A stretch of 6,274 nt of DNA from NCBI GenBank assembly GCA_002389785.1, contig DGQS01000095.1, positions 1 to 6,274 of the forward strand, read 5' to 3'. Shown piece after piece: positions 1 through 5,717 of the stretch (within the stretch, counting starts at the first letter, position 1; every line of letters begins with the position of its first letter). The notes beneath the pieces were generated by a model. The model did not search any database and was not told the origin of the DNA. It was given only the letters and a program-made list of their open reading frames with translations. This DNA comes from Bacteroidetes bacterium UBA4408. Its GTDB lineage: Bacteria > Bacteroidota > Bacteroidia > UBA4408. Position numbers and translations under genes: made by a program.

Positions 1-171
1 TATACATGACAAATTAGTGATTTAGCGGTTAAAGAAAATACAACTTCTACTACCTGCTTGGTATACGAAATATTTAAAAAAAGGTTATCATTCCAGAATT
101 TTATGCGTTGAAAACCAATATCAATGAGACTAAAATAAGAAAATTATTCATGTTACAAAAGGATATATCAG

Positions 172-199
172 TGCTAGCCACAAGTATTTTTAACTAGCA
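172..199. repeat. Short perfect inverted repeat TGCTAG...CTAGCA
   Basis: Six-base arms at 172-177 and 194-199 are perfectly complementary around a 16-base AT-rich spacer. Read on the minus strand it lies about 65 bases past the fabD stop. There is no run of T after it, so it is not a good intrinsic terminator. It may be a weak RNA hairpin, a protein-binding site or chance. Confidence 0.25.
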
Positions 200-204
200 A
201 TTAT

Positions 205-230
205 GAAAGCCCCTTCAAACTTAGGGTTTC
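205..230 (-). terminator. Weak candidate hairpin terminator after fabD
   Basis: On the minus strand GAAACCC pairs with GGGCTTTC around an 11-base loop, leaving one bulged base. It starts about 35 bases beyond the fabD stop codon, which is a sensible place for a terminator. The sequence after the stem is not T-rich, so termination would be weak. This is inferred from pairing by eye only. Confidence 0.2.
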
Positions 231-264
231 GGGTAATTAAACACGAAATAAATTGTAAAAATAT

Positions 265-1143
265 TTAGGCGCTTAGGGTTTCAATATCCTTGTTCACTTT
301 CTTCACCAATCCTTGTAGCACTTTACCCGGCCCAACTTCAATAAAGGTAGTAGCTCCATCTGCAATCATATTTACCATTGTTTGGGTCCAGCGCACCGGA
401 GCAGTAAGCTGTATTAGCAGGTTCTTCTTAATTTCTTGAGGATCCGAAACAGCCTTTGCTGTAACATTCTGATAAATTGGACAAATACCTTGATTGAAAA
501 CAGTTTGTTGAATCGCAATTTCTAGCTCTTGCTGAGCTGGTTGCATTAATGGGGAGTGAAATGCACCTCCCACCGGCAATACAAGTGTGCGTTTTGCGCC
601 TGCAGCTTTCAATTTTTCGCAGGCTAAATTTACCCCTTCAATGCTGCCTGAAATAACCAGTTGGCCCGGACAATTATAATTGGCCGCAACCACTACTTCG
701 TTTTCAATAGATGCACACACTTCTTCAACCACCTTATCTTCTAAATTCAAAATTGCAGCCATCGTGGAAGGCCTTATTTCACAAGCCTTTTGCATAGCCA
801 TTGCCCGTTTTGACACCAGCAATAAGGCATCCTCAAAAGTCAATACTCGATTGGCTACCAAAGCTGAGAATTCGCCAAGTGAATGACCGGCAACCATGTC
901 AGGTTTAAAGCTATCGCCTAAGCTATTAGCTAGAATAACGGAATGCAAAAAAATCGCAGGTTGTGTAACCTTTGTTTGTTTTAACTCTTCATCGGTACCC
1001 GAAAACATAGTATCAGTAATTCGGAAACCCAGCAGGTCGTTTGCTTTTTCAAAAAGTTCCTTTGCTTGTTTCGAACTTTCATAAATTTCCTTTCCCATTC
1101 CAATAAACTGAGACCCTTGACCCGGAAAAACGTATGCTTTCAT
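265..1143 (-). CDS. fabD: Malonyl-CoA:acyl carrier protein transacylase (FabD)
   Basis: This cytoplasmic enzyme moves the malonyl group from CoA to the phosphopantetheine arm of acyl carrier protein, supplying extender units for type II fatty acid synthesis. The 292-residue product has the usual length and the full set of family marks: the N-terminal PGQGSQ motif at residues 7-12, the nucleophile elbow GHSLGE at 86-91 with Ser88, Arg113 in the position that binds the malonyl carboxylate, the catalytic His196 in GGAFHSPLM, and Gln245 in the QLTAPVRW segment. The C-terminal EVGPGKVL motif is also present. The ATG at 1143 puts PGQGSQ where FabD proteins normally have it. It has no Shine-Dalgarno sequence. 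The gene stands alone, 243 bp from its upstream neighbour, and no other fatty-acid synthesis gene (fabH, fabG, acpP) is in the window. No truncation or missing key residue was seen. Confidence 0.97.
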   Translation of the reverse strand: MKAYVFPGQGSQFIGMGKEIYESSKQAKELFEKANDLLGFRITDTMFSGTDEELKQTKVTQPAIFLHSVILANSLGDSFKPDMVAGHSLGEFSALVANRVLTFEDALLLVSKRAMAMQKACEIRPSTMAAILNLEDKVVEEVCASIENEVVVAANYNCPGQLVISGSIEGVNLACEKLKAAGAKRTLVLPVGGAFHSPLMQPAQQELEIAIQQTVFNQGICPIYQNVTAKAVSDPQEIKKNLLIQLTAPVRWTQTMVNMIADGATTFIEVGPGKVLQGLVKKVNKDIETLSA

Positions 1144-1231
1144 AGAAAAATAAGGTTTAGATTAAAAAGTAAAATCAAGTAATGCTTGAAGGATAAAGTT
1201 CTCAAAAAATAAACTCTAACCTAAATTGCTT

Positions 1232-1243
1232 GTATAATTATAC
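1232..1243. promoter_or_regulatory. 12 bp perfect palindrome upstream of fabD
   Basis: GTATAATTATAC reads identically on both strands and lies 88 bases upstream of the fabD start in the 243 bp gap after the thiol oxidoreductase gene. A symmetrical site of this size could bind a dimeric regulator. It does not resemble the known FapR fatty-acid operator, and AT-rich DNA produces such palindromes by chance fairly often, so the role is unproven. No exact TAnnTTTG box was found in this gap; the nearest is TATTTTTTG at 1203-1211 on the minus strand, with one extra base. Confidence 0.25.
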
Positions 1244-1275
1244 CGGCGAATTTACTTTTTGAAATCAGCAAAGCA

Positions 1276-1297
1276 AAAAAATTGAAAAGAATTTTTT
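1276..1297 (-). terminator. Weak A/T-only hairpin, possible terminator after the thiol oxidoreductase gene
   Basis: AAAAAATT at 1276-1283 and AATTTTTT at 1290-1297 form an 8 bp stem with a six-base loop, about 90 bases past the minus-strand stop at 1387. On the minus strand the stem runs into a T tract. With no G:C pairs it would be unstable, so this is only a tentative terminator. Confidence 0.22.
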
Positions 1298-1386
1298 ACT
1301 TGTTAATTTATAAAATAACAGCAATTCGAATACTACTTAATACTTCCCTAAAATTGTTTGTCTTTTAGCTTTTACAAGTTTTCTGC

Positions 1387-2061
1387 TCAATTCGAAGAAT
1401 CTACTGTCTCCATCAGTTTCGTTAAAACCTGTTTAAACACTGCAACTTCTTGCGCTCCTGAAACGGCATAAGTTCGATTGAAAACAAAGAATGGAACCCC
1501 GGTTACACCAAGCTCAACCGCTTCATTGCACTCTTGCTTTACTTGTTCAGATAAATCATTACTACTCAAAAATTCTTTCATTTCAATTTCGTCCAACCCA
1601 ATGGATTTCCCTAATTCAACTAAGTTAGCATGATCGGCTGTATTCTTTCCATCAGTAAAATAGGCTCTAAACAATAATTCGACAAGTTCATTTTGCTTGC
1701 CCTTGCTTTTAGCAAAAAGCGATAATCGATGTGCATCAAAAGAATTGGCGACAACCGCTTTATCCATATTATAATTTAGTCCTACTTGCTTTGCCATATT
1801 CGTTACATGTTCATTCAACTGCTTGGCTCTTTCGAGCGAAATCCCTTTAATTTCGCTCAAATAAGTGTGGATATTTTTACCTTCTTCGGTTCTTAGTTCA
1901 GGGTTTAATTGATAACTTTTCCAATCAATTTCAACTAAATCTTTAGCCGTAAAATCAGCAATGGCCTGTTCCAACTTACGTTTTCCTAAATAACAAAATG
2001 GGCACATTACATCTGACCATATTTCAATTTTTAGTTTCTTATCAAGCGCAATTTTTTCCAT
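1387..2061 (-). CDS. DsbA family (FrnE-like) thiol oxidoreductase, cytoplasmic
   Basis: This is a thioredoxin-fold protein of the DsbA/FrnE branch, predicted to carry out thiol-disulfide exchange. The sequence opens with a beta strand (KIEIWSDVMCPFC), placing the redox motif C20-P-F-C23 at the start of the first helix. It is followed by the LGKRKLEQA helix and the WKSYQLNPEL segment typical of FrnE-like proteins. A helical insertion fills residues of roughly 60-175. The conserved TGVPFFVFN loop carries Val189-Pro190, the cis-proline next to the active site, and is followed by the SGAQ motif at 201-204. The 224-residue length fits the family. There is no signal peptide or membrane segment, so the protein is expected in the cytoplasm, unlike periplasmic DsbA. 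The partner protein and substrate are unknown. The ATG at 2061 gives a short N-terminal tail before the fold; no Shine-Dalgarno is seen. It is separated by a strong terminator from the upstream operon and probably has its own promoter. Confidence 0.9.
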   Translation of the reverse strand: MEKIALDKKLKIEIWSDVMCPFCYLGKRKLEQAIADFTAKDLVEIDWKSYQLNPELRTEEGKNIHTYLSEIKGISLERAKQLNEHVTNMAKQVGLNYNMDKAVVANSFDAHRLSLFAKSKGKQNELVELLFRAYFTDGKNTADHANLVELGKSIGLDEIEMKEFLSSNDLSEQVKQECNEAVELGVTGVPFFVFNRTYAVSGAQEVAVFKQVLTKLMETVDSSN

Positions 2062-2116
2062 AAAGCAGTTTTTTAAAGAGTAGAATTAATGTAATCAATT
2101 TCCAAATTCTTAGCAC

Positions 2117-2124
2117 CAAATTTA
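2117..2124 (-). promoter_or_regulatory. Candidate -7 box for the thiol oxidoreductase gene
   Basis: The minus strand reads TAAATTTG here, an exact match to the Bacteroidota -7 consensus TAnnTTTG, between the terminator at 2140-2177 and the ATG at 2061. It would leave a leader of about 50 bases. No good TTG -33 element is found at the expected 19-20 base distance, where the T tract of the terminator lies. Position after a terminator supports the need for a promoter here. Confidence 0.4.
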
Positions 2125-2139
2125 TTTACAACTGAGAAT

Positions 2140-2177
2140 AAAAAAAGGGCTGAAATTGTTGCAAATTCAGCCCTTTT
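2140..2177 (-). terminator. Strong intrinsic terminator after the Bax inhibitor-1 gene
   Basis: Read on the minus strand, AAAAGGGCTGAA at 2177-2166 pairs perfectly with TTCAGCCCTTTT at 2154-2143. After one mismatch two more base pairs close a five-base loop. The stem runs directly into seven T residues (2146-2140). The hairpin begins 16 bases beyond the Bax inhibitor-1 stop codon. This marks the 3' end of the queD-folE-BI-1 gene run and separates it from the thiol oxidoreductase gene. There is no long T run on the plus-strand side, so it acts mainly on leftward transcription. Confidence 0.9.
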
Positions 2178-2193
2178 AAACATCACTAACGAA

Positions 2194-2913
2194 TTACTTT
2201 CGATCGCCAAATAAACGTAAAAGCGACAAAAACAAATTAATAAAATCGAGGTACAAACTTAAGGCACCCATGATAACCAGTTTTTTAGTCGACTCAGATC
2301 CGTATTCAACTCCCTCACCTATGCGTTTTAATTTTTGTACATCGTAAGCTGTAAGTCCGGTAAATACAATTACTCCAATAAAACTAATAATATAGCTCAT
2401 GGTGCTCGATTGCATAAAGAAGTTAATTAAACTTGCTACGATCATTCCGATTAAAGCCATCATTAAAATGTTGCCCAACTTGGTAAGATCAGTTGAGGTA
2501 GTGTAACCCATAACAGCCATCACGCCAAACATAACAGAAGCTGAAGCAAATGTGGTATAGATGGATGATGCAGTATAAGCGAGTAATACAAAGCTTAAAC
2601 TTATTCCCATAATTGTTGCAAAGGCAATGAATAAGGTAAGAATTACCGAATACGAAAAACGATTTAAACCTGCCCCCATTAATAAAACGAAAATAAACGG
2701 AGCAAACATTACCACATACCCTAGTATGGTTAATCCTCGTTCACCAACCAATGTACTCATTAGTGACATGTCACTAGCAAAATAATAAGCGGCAATTGTA
2801 GTGATTGCAAGACCAGCAAACATCCAAGAAAAAACATTCGCCATAAATGTTTTTACGTTAGATTGAGTTTGTGTGCCGCCTGTTTGGGAAATATTCCAAT
2901 TGTTGTTTTCCAT
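2194..2913 (-). CDS. Bax inhibitor-1/YccA family integral membrane protein
   Basis: This is a multi-pass inner-membrane protein of the Bax inhibitor-1 (TMBIM, UPF0005) family. The bacterial member BsYetJ is a pH-sensitive calcium leak channel, but the role of most bacterial homologues is not established. The 239-residue product has a polar, Asn/Gln/Thr-rich N-terminus of about 22 residues, then seven hydrophobic segments at roughly 27-46, 61-82, 88-111, 117-136, 146-167, 171-190 and 212-235. Family marks are TAYDVQKLK (188-196) and ALSLYLDFINLFLSLLRLFG (217-236). Asp191 and Asp223 fall in the motifs that carry the two acidic residues of the BsYetJ pH-sensing pair, so channel-type residues appear kept; this is an inference by motif. 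The start ATG at 2913 lies 20 bp after the folE stop, so the gene is probably co-transcribed with folE, and a strong terminator follows it. A functional link to pterins is not evident. Confidence 0.93.
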   Translation of the reverse strand: MENNNWNISQTGGTQTQSNVKTFMANVFSWMFAGLAITTIAAYYFASDMSLMSTLVGERGLTILGYVVMFAPFIFVLLMGAGLNRFSYSVILTLFIAFATIMGISLSFVLLAYTASSIYTTFASASVMFGVMAVMGYTTSTDLTKLGNILMMALIGMIVASLINFFMQSSTMSYIISFIGVIVFTGLTAYDVQKLKRIGEGVEYGSESTKKLVIMGALSLYLDFINLFLSLLRLFGDRK

Positions 2914-2933
2914 TTTTTATTGATTTTAATTGT

Positions 2934-3533
2934 TTATTTTAAGTTTGAGGTTATTAATTTCATAAACTCCGAACGAGTTGTATCCAACAAAAATTCACCG
3001 GTAAAAGCGGATGTTGTAGTAATTGAATTTTGCTTTTGAATACCTCTCATTTGCATGCAAAGGTGCGAACATTCTATTACAACTGCAACACCTTTGGGTT
3101 TCAATGTTTCTTGAATGCAATCGCGTATTTCTGTGGTAAGTCTTTCCTGTACTTGCAATCGACGAGAGAATGCATCTACTACACGCGGCAACTTGCTTAA
3201 TCCCACTATATGTCCACTTGGAATATAGGCTATGTGAGCTTTTCCAAAAAACGGCAGCAAATGGTGCTCACACATACTATACACTTCAATGTCTTTTACC
3301 AAAACCATCTGATCATAAGGTTCTGCAAACATTGCTGAGCGTAAAATATCGGCCGGATTTTGATCATAGCCTTGCGTTAAATATTGCATTGCTTTAGCAA
3401 CCCGTTCTGGGGTTTTTAAAAGTCCTTCCCGCATTGGATTTTCACCCAGTTCAGCCAAAACCATTTTATAACTCGATGCCAGCTTTGTGGTTACAGCTTC
3501 ATTGTATTGCTCTGTCTTTTTATATCCTCCCAT
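2934..3533 (-). CDS. folE: GTP cyclohydrolase I (FolE)
   Basis: This enzyme converts GTP to 7,8-dihydroneopterin triphosphate, the entry step to folate, biopterin-type pterins and queuosine. With the ATG at 3533 the protein has 199 residues. The N-terminal helical part carries [13 protein letters not shown]. The core holds the zinc and catalytic motif [13 protein letters not shown] (Cys88, His90, His91), then [23 protein letters not shown], and finally [17 protein letters not shown] with the third zinc ligand Cys159. All key residues of the zinc-dependent type I enzyme are present. The frame extends 15 codons further to a TTG at 3578, but I prefer the ATG: those extra residues look unlike the family N-terminus, and a promoter box (3542-3549) would lie inside the longer version. 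The queD-like gene is just upstream on the same strand and the BI-1 gene starts 20 bp downstream, so these are likely one operon, possibly with an internal promoter at folE. Confidence 0.96.
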   Translation of the reverse strand: MGGYKKTEQYNEAVTTKLASSYKMVLAELGENPMREGLLKTPERVAKAMQYLTQGYDQNPADILRSAMFAEPYDQMVLVKDIEVYSMCEHHLLPFFGKAHIAYIPSGHIVGLSKLPRVVDAFSRRLQVQERLTTEIRDCIQETLKPKGVAVVIECSHLCMQMRGIQKQNSITTTSAFTGEFLLDTTRSEFMKLITSNLK

Positions 3534-3541
3534 AGATGTTT

Positions 3542-3549
3542 CAAATTTA
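3542..3549 (-). promoter_or_regulatory. Candidate -7 box directly upstream of folE
   Basis: The minus strand reads TAAATTTG, an exact match to the Bacteroidota TAnnTTTG box, ending only 8 bases before the ATG at 3533. Transcription starting a few bases downstream would give an almost leaderless folE mRNA. No TTG element is found at the usual 19-20 base distance; the nearest TTTG (3579-3576) is 26 bases away. It could give folE expression independent of the queD-like gene, but the evidence is only the motif and its position. Confidence 0.35.
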
Positions 3550-3573
3550 TTAGTATTCCTATAACCACGAATT

Positions 3574-3608
3574 TTCAAATTTGTTTAGAGCATCAAATTC
3601 AAATTTGT
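3574..3608. repeat. Pair of 11 bp direct repeats with palindromic core between queD and folE
   Basis: TTCAAATTTGT occurs at 3574-3584 and again at 3598-3608, with start points 24 bases apart. Each copy holds the perfect 8-base palindrome CAAATTTG, and the folE -7 box (CAAATTTA on the plus strand, 3542-3549) is a near third copy. Tandem palindromic sites just upstream of a promoter resemble an operator, but in such AT-rich DNA chance is a real alternative. Confidence 0.35.
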
Positions 3609-3627
3609 CGGATTACTTTAACAAATG

Positions 3628-4041
3628 TTAGTCCCCAAAATATTCTGCTGAATTATTGTCGGTTTCAAAAAGTTTAATTGAGTGCAGTTTACAGCCCAAT
3701 GCATCAATGTGATGCTTTAGTTGTTTCCAAATTTCAACTGTCAAAATTTCGGTAGATGCCATTTTACCTGTCATAAATGCTACATCCAGGTTCATATTTT
3801 TATGATCGAGCGGATCAATAACTGCATCTTTTATTATTTTGCTAAGTGCTTTTAAATCGACAACAAAACCTGTTTCCGGATTGGGTAATCCTTTAACAGT
3901 TACTAACAAAGTATAATTGTGTCCATGCCAGTTTGGATTGGCACATTTGCCGAATATTTCAAAATTTTTTTCTTGTGACCATTGCTCATTCCATAATTTA
4001 TGAGCTGCATTAAAATGTTCCTTACGCGTTATGTATACCAT
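3628..4041 (-). CDS. queD: 6-carboxytetrahydropterin synthase / 6-pyruvoyl-tetrahydropterin synthase family (QueD-like)
   Basis: This T-fold zinc enzyme acts on 7,8-dihydroneopterin triphosphate, the product of FolE. QueD makes 6-carboxytetrahydropterin for queuosine and 7-deazapurines; PTPS makes 6-pyruvoyltetrahydropterin for biopterin. The 137-residue protein has the zinc histidines His14 (FNAAHKL), His39 and His41 (HGHNY), the catalytic Cys33 (FGKCANPN), Asp79-His80 in PLDHKNMN, and the pterin-anchoring Glu126 in FETDNN. The spacing Cys-x5-His-x-His and the FGKC-NPN-HGHNY and ETDNN wording are closer to animal PTPS than to E. coli QueD, where the spacing is Cys-x3-His-x-His. The family call is secure, but which product it makes is open, so the symbol is tentative. 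It starts at the ATG at 4041, diverges from mqnB across 79 bp, and precedes folE on the same strand; its stop lies 94 bases before the preferred folE ATG. Confidence 0.9.
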   Translation of the reverse strand: MVYITRKEHFNAAHKLWNEQWSQEKNFEIFGKCANPNWHGHNYTLLVTVKGLPNPETGFVVDLKALSKIIKDAVIDPLDHKNMNLDVAFMTGKMASTEILTVEIWKQLKHHIDALGCKLHSIKLFETDNNSAEYFGD

Positions 4042-4060
4042 GTTACTTGAATTTCAATTG

Positions 4061-4068
4061 CAAATATA
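4061..4068 (-). promoter_or_regulatory. Candidate -7 box for the queD-like gene
   Basis: The minus strand reads TATATTTG, an exact TAnnTTTG match, with 19 bases between it and the ATG at 4041. The best TTTG further up (4096-4093) is 24 bases away, longer than usual, so the -33 element is weak or absent. As the first gene of the leftward run, queD needs a promoter in this gap. Confidence 0.5.
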
Positions 4069-4076
4069 ACGCATAA

Positions 4077-4106
4077 TTGCGGTATTGCTTTTCAAAGCTA
4101 TCTTTG
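4077..4106 (+). promoter_or_regulatory. Bacteroidota-type promoter of mqnB
   Basis: TTG at 4077-4079 is followed after a 19-base spacer by TATCTTTG at 4099-4106, matching the -33 TTG / -7 TAnnTTTG arrangement described for Bacteroidota sigma-70 promoters. Fourteen bases separate it from the ATG at 4121, so the leader would be only about 8-10 bases. This box also argues against the upstream in-frame TTG at 4085 as the mqnB start, since that codon would lie within the promoter. Confidence 0.65.
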
Positions 4107-4120
4107 CAAAAAAAATAACA

Positions 4121-4834
4121 ATGCATATACTACTGGTTAGCGCAACCAAAAAAGAAATAGCTCCGTTGATCCAAAAGATGCAGTTTGAGCAGCAATTGAT
4201 TAGTTCGAGATTATACCGCTATTCCTATTTAAATCATTCGATAGATTTATTAATAAGCGGAGTTGGTATGATGGCAACTTCCTTTTGGTTAGGTAAAATA
4301 GTATCCAACGGGAATTATGATTTTGCAATAAATTGTGGTGTTGCAGGTAGTTTTAGTTCAGACTTAATGTTGGGAGAAGTGGTGAATGTGACAGAAGATT
4401 ATTTGCCCGAATGTGGAGCAGAATCGAGTAATGGATTTTTACCATTATCTGCTATAAATTTGCTTGATGAGAACGATTTTCCGCATACTCCACTTGGAAT
4501 TAAGAGCACCTATTCATTTGAAAATCCTGTATTAACTTCCTTAAAAAAAGTGAATGGAATAACTGTTAATACCGTTCATGGTACAAAATCATCCATTGAA
4601 AAGGATAGGTTGCACTATCATTCAATACATGGAAAAGAAGTGATGACTGAAAGTATGGAAGGAGCCGCATTTTTGTATGCTTGTATTCACGAAAAAATTC
4701 CCTGTGTTCAATTGCGCGGAATCTCTAATTTTGTTGAGGAAAGAAATACCGAGAAATGGGAATTAACAAAAGCAATTGATTCTGTTACTGCTAAAGTTGC
4801 TGAGTTGATGAATTCTTACGCCGACGAAAATTAA
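4121..4834 (+). CDS. mqnB: Futalosine hydrolase (MqnB)
   Basis: MqnB removes hypoxanthine from futalosine to give dehypoxanthine futalosine in the futalosine pathway to menaquinone. It belongs to the purine phosphorylase/MTA nucleosidase fold family and acts in the cytoplasm. With the ATG at 4121 it has 237 residues. Visible marks are the N-terminal strand HILLVSATKKEI, the SGVGMMAT glycine loop (46-53), the family core CGVAGSF (72-78), TESMEGAAF (176-184), which binds the ribose, and RGISNFVEERN (199-209). In the last motif Asn203 occupies the place where MTA/SAH nucleosidases carry their catalytic Asp, which is typical of futalosine hydrolases. The frame could be extended to a TTG at 4085, but that would overlap the promoter box and adds a Lys-rich stretch not expected in the family. 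mqnD follows after 16 bp, supporting the assignment. Confidence 0.93.
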   Translation: MHILLVSATKKEIAPLIQKMQFEQQLISSRLYRYSYLNHSIDLLISGVGMMATSFWLGKIVSNGNYDFAINCGVAGSFSSDLMLGEVVNVTEDYLPECGAESSNGFLPLSAINLLDENDFPHTPLGIKSTYSFENPVLTSLKKVNGITVNTVHGTKSSIEKDRLHYHSIHGKEVMTESMEGAAFLYACIHEKIPCVQLRGISNFVEERNTEKWELTKAIDSVTAKVAELMNSYADEN

Positions 4835-4850
4835 TTGAATAGCTTTTCTT

Positions 4851-5717
4851 TTGAACACACCTCCTATACATCTGACCCTTGGATTTTCACCCTGCCCTAA
4901 TGATTGCTTCATTTTTGATGCACTCATACATCATAAAATAGATACTGAAGGAATCTCTTTTGAATGGTATTTAGAAGATGTTGAAACACTTAATAAAAGG
5001 GCATTTTCTGCTTTAGATGAAAATTCTACTTCCAGTTTACACATCACGAAATTGAGCTATCATGCATACGCTTATCTTGCGACTCCTTATGTATTATTAG
5101 ATTCAGGTAGTGCTTTGGGTAATAATTGCGGACCACTTTTAATTTCGAAAAATCCATTAAATGAATCTGATTTATTAAATGCACACATTGCCATACCGGG
5201 GAAATATACTACTGCAAATTTTTTATGTTCTTTGGCATTTCCAAAAGCACAAAAGAAAACAGAAATCGTTTTTTCAGAAATTGAAAATGCTGTCTTAAGT
5301 GGTGCCGTTGACGCCGGTTTAATTATTCACGAAAATCGCTTTACTTATGAAGCTAAAGGCTTAAAAAAAATTATCGACCTGGGTGAATTTTGGGAAAGTC
5401 AAACTGCTATGCCCATTCCGCTTGGAGGAATTGTTGTTCAGAGGAATTTGCCACAAGCACTTAAATTAAAAGTAAACCGACTAATTCATAAAAGTATCGC
5501 TTATGCATTTGAGCATCCTAACTCGAGCGCTGACTTTGTAGCACAACATGCACAGGAAATGAGTGAAGAAGTTCGAAACAAACACATAAATTTGTATGTA
5601 ACTAAGTACTCTCTCAACTTGGGCGAAAAAGGCAGAGCAGCGGTTGAATTATTATTTCAACGTGCACAAGCATTGGGAATCATTTCAAATATTGACAAAT
5701 CACTTTTTTTATCATGA
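4851..5717 (+). CDS. mqnD: 1,4-dihydroxy-6-naphthoate synthase (MqnD)
   Basis: MqnD cleaves cyclic dehypoxanthine futalosine to 1,4-dihydroxy-6-naphthoate, the naphthalene core of menaquinone. The 288-residue protein has the two-lobe periplasmic-binding-protein fold of the MqnA/MqnD family but no signal peptide, so it is cytoplasmic. Family motifs are GFSPCPND (11-18), EDVETLNKRA (42-51), SALGNNCGP (87-95), IPGKYTTAN (115-123) and GLIIHENRFTY (156-166), in which His160 corresponds to the catalytic histidine proposed for the Thermus enzyme. PMPLGG-like PIPLGG also appears late in the protein. Residue 19 is Cys where homologues I recall have Thr. Translation must start at TTG 4851: a TGA lies in frame at 4836, no ATG or GTG lies between, and the first family motif begins at residue 11. 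The stop overlaps the hldD start by four bases. MqnC, which makes the substrate, is not in the window. Confidence 0.95.
   Translation: MNTPPIHLTLGFSPCPNDCFIFDALIHHKIDTEGISFEWYLEDVETLNKRAFSALDENSTSSLHITKLSYHAYAYLATPYVLLDSGSALGNNCGPLLISKNPLNESDLLNAHIAIPGKYTTANFLCSLAFPKAQKKTEIVFSEIENAVLSGAVDAGLIIHENRFTYEAKGLKKIIDLGEFWESQTAMPIPLGGIVVQRNLPQALKLKVNRLIHKSIAYAFEHPNSSADFVAQHAQEMSEEVRNKHINLYVTKYSLNLGEKGRAAVELLFQRAQALGIISNIDKSLFLS

Larger units (their letters stand above)
1..264. other. Non-coding stretch downstream of fabD
   Basis: No convincing gene is visible here. The ATG codons on both strands open only very short frames; one plus-strand frame near 150-194 gives 13 residues and has no ribosome-binding site. 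No tRNA-like cloverleaf and no Bacteroidota TAnnTTTG promoter box was found. The stretch is strongly AT-rich and contains two weak inverted repeats (172-199 and 205-230), listed separately. It is probably the 3' untranslated and intergenic region after fabD, but the gene further left lies outside the window. Confidence 0.6.

Noticed and set aside
1..264. RNA gene or riboswitch in the left-hand gap
   Set aside because: No tRNA-like arms, conserved riboswitch core or strong structured element with a terminator was found; the two inverted repeats are short.
680..1084. Open plus-strand frames (680-886 and 896-1084) opposite fabD
   Set aside because: They lie wholly antisense to a complete fabD with intact catalytic residues, have low-complexity Ser/Thr-rich products and show no family motif or promoter.
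3170..3397. Plus-strand frame opposite folE
   Set aside because: It is antisense to the conserved zinc-motif region of folE, and its product resembles no protein I recognise.
4857..4864. CACCTCCT just inside mqnD
   Set aside because: It equals the 16S rRNA 3' tail itself, not its complement, and lies downstream of the start codon, so it is not a Shine-Dalgarno site; the codons encode ordinary Thr-Pro-Pro residues.
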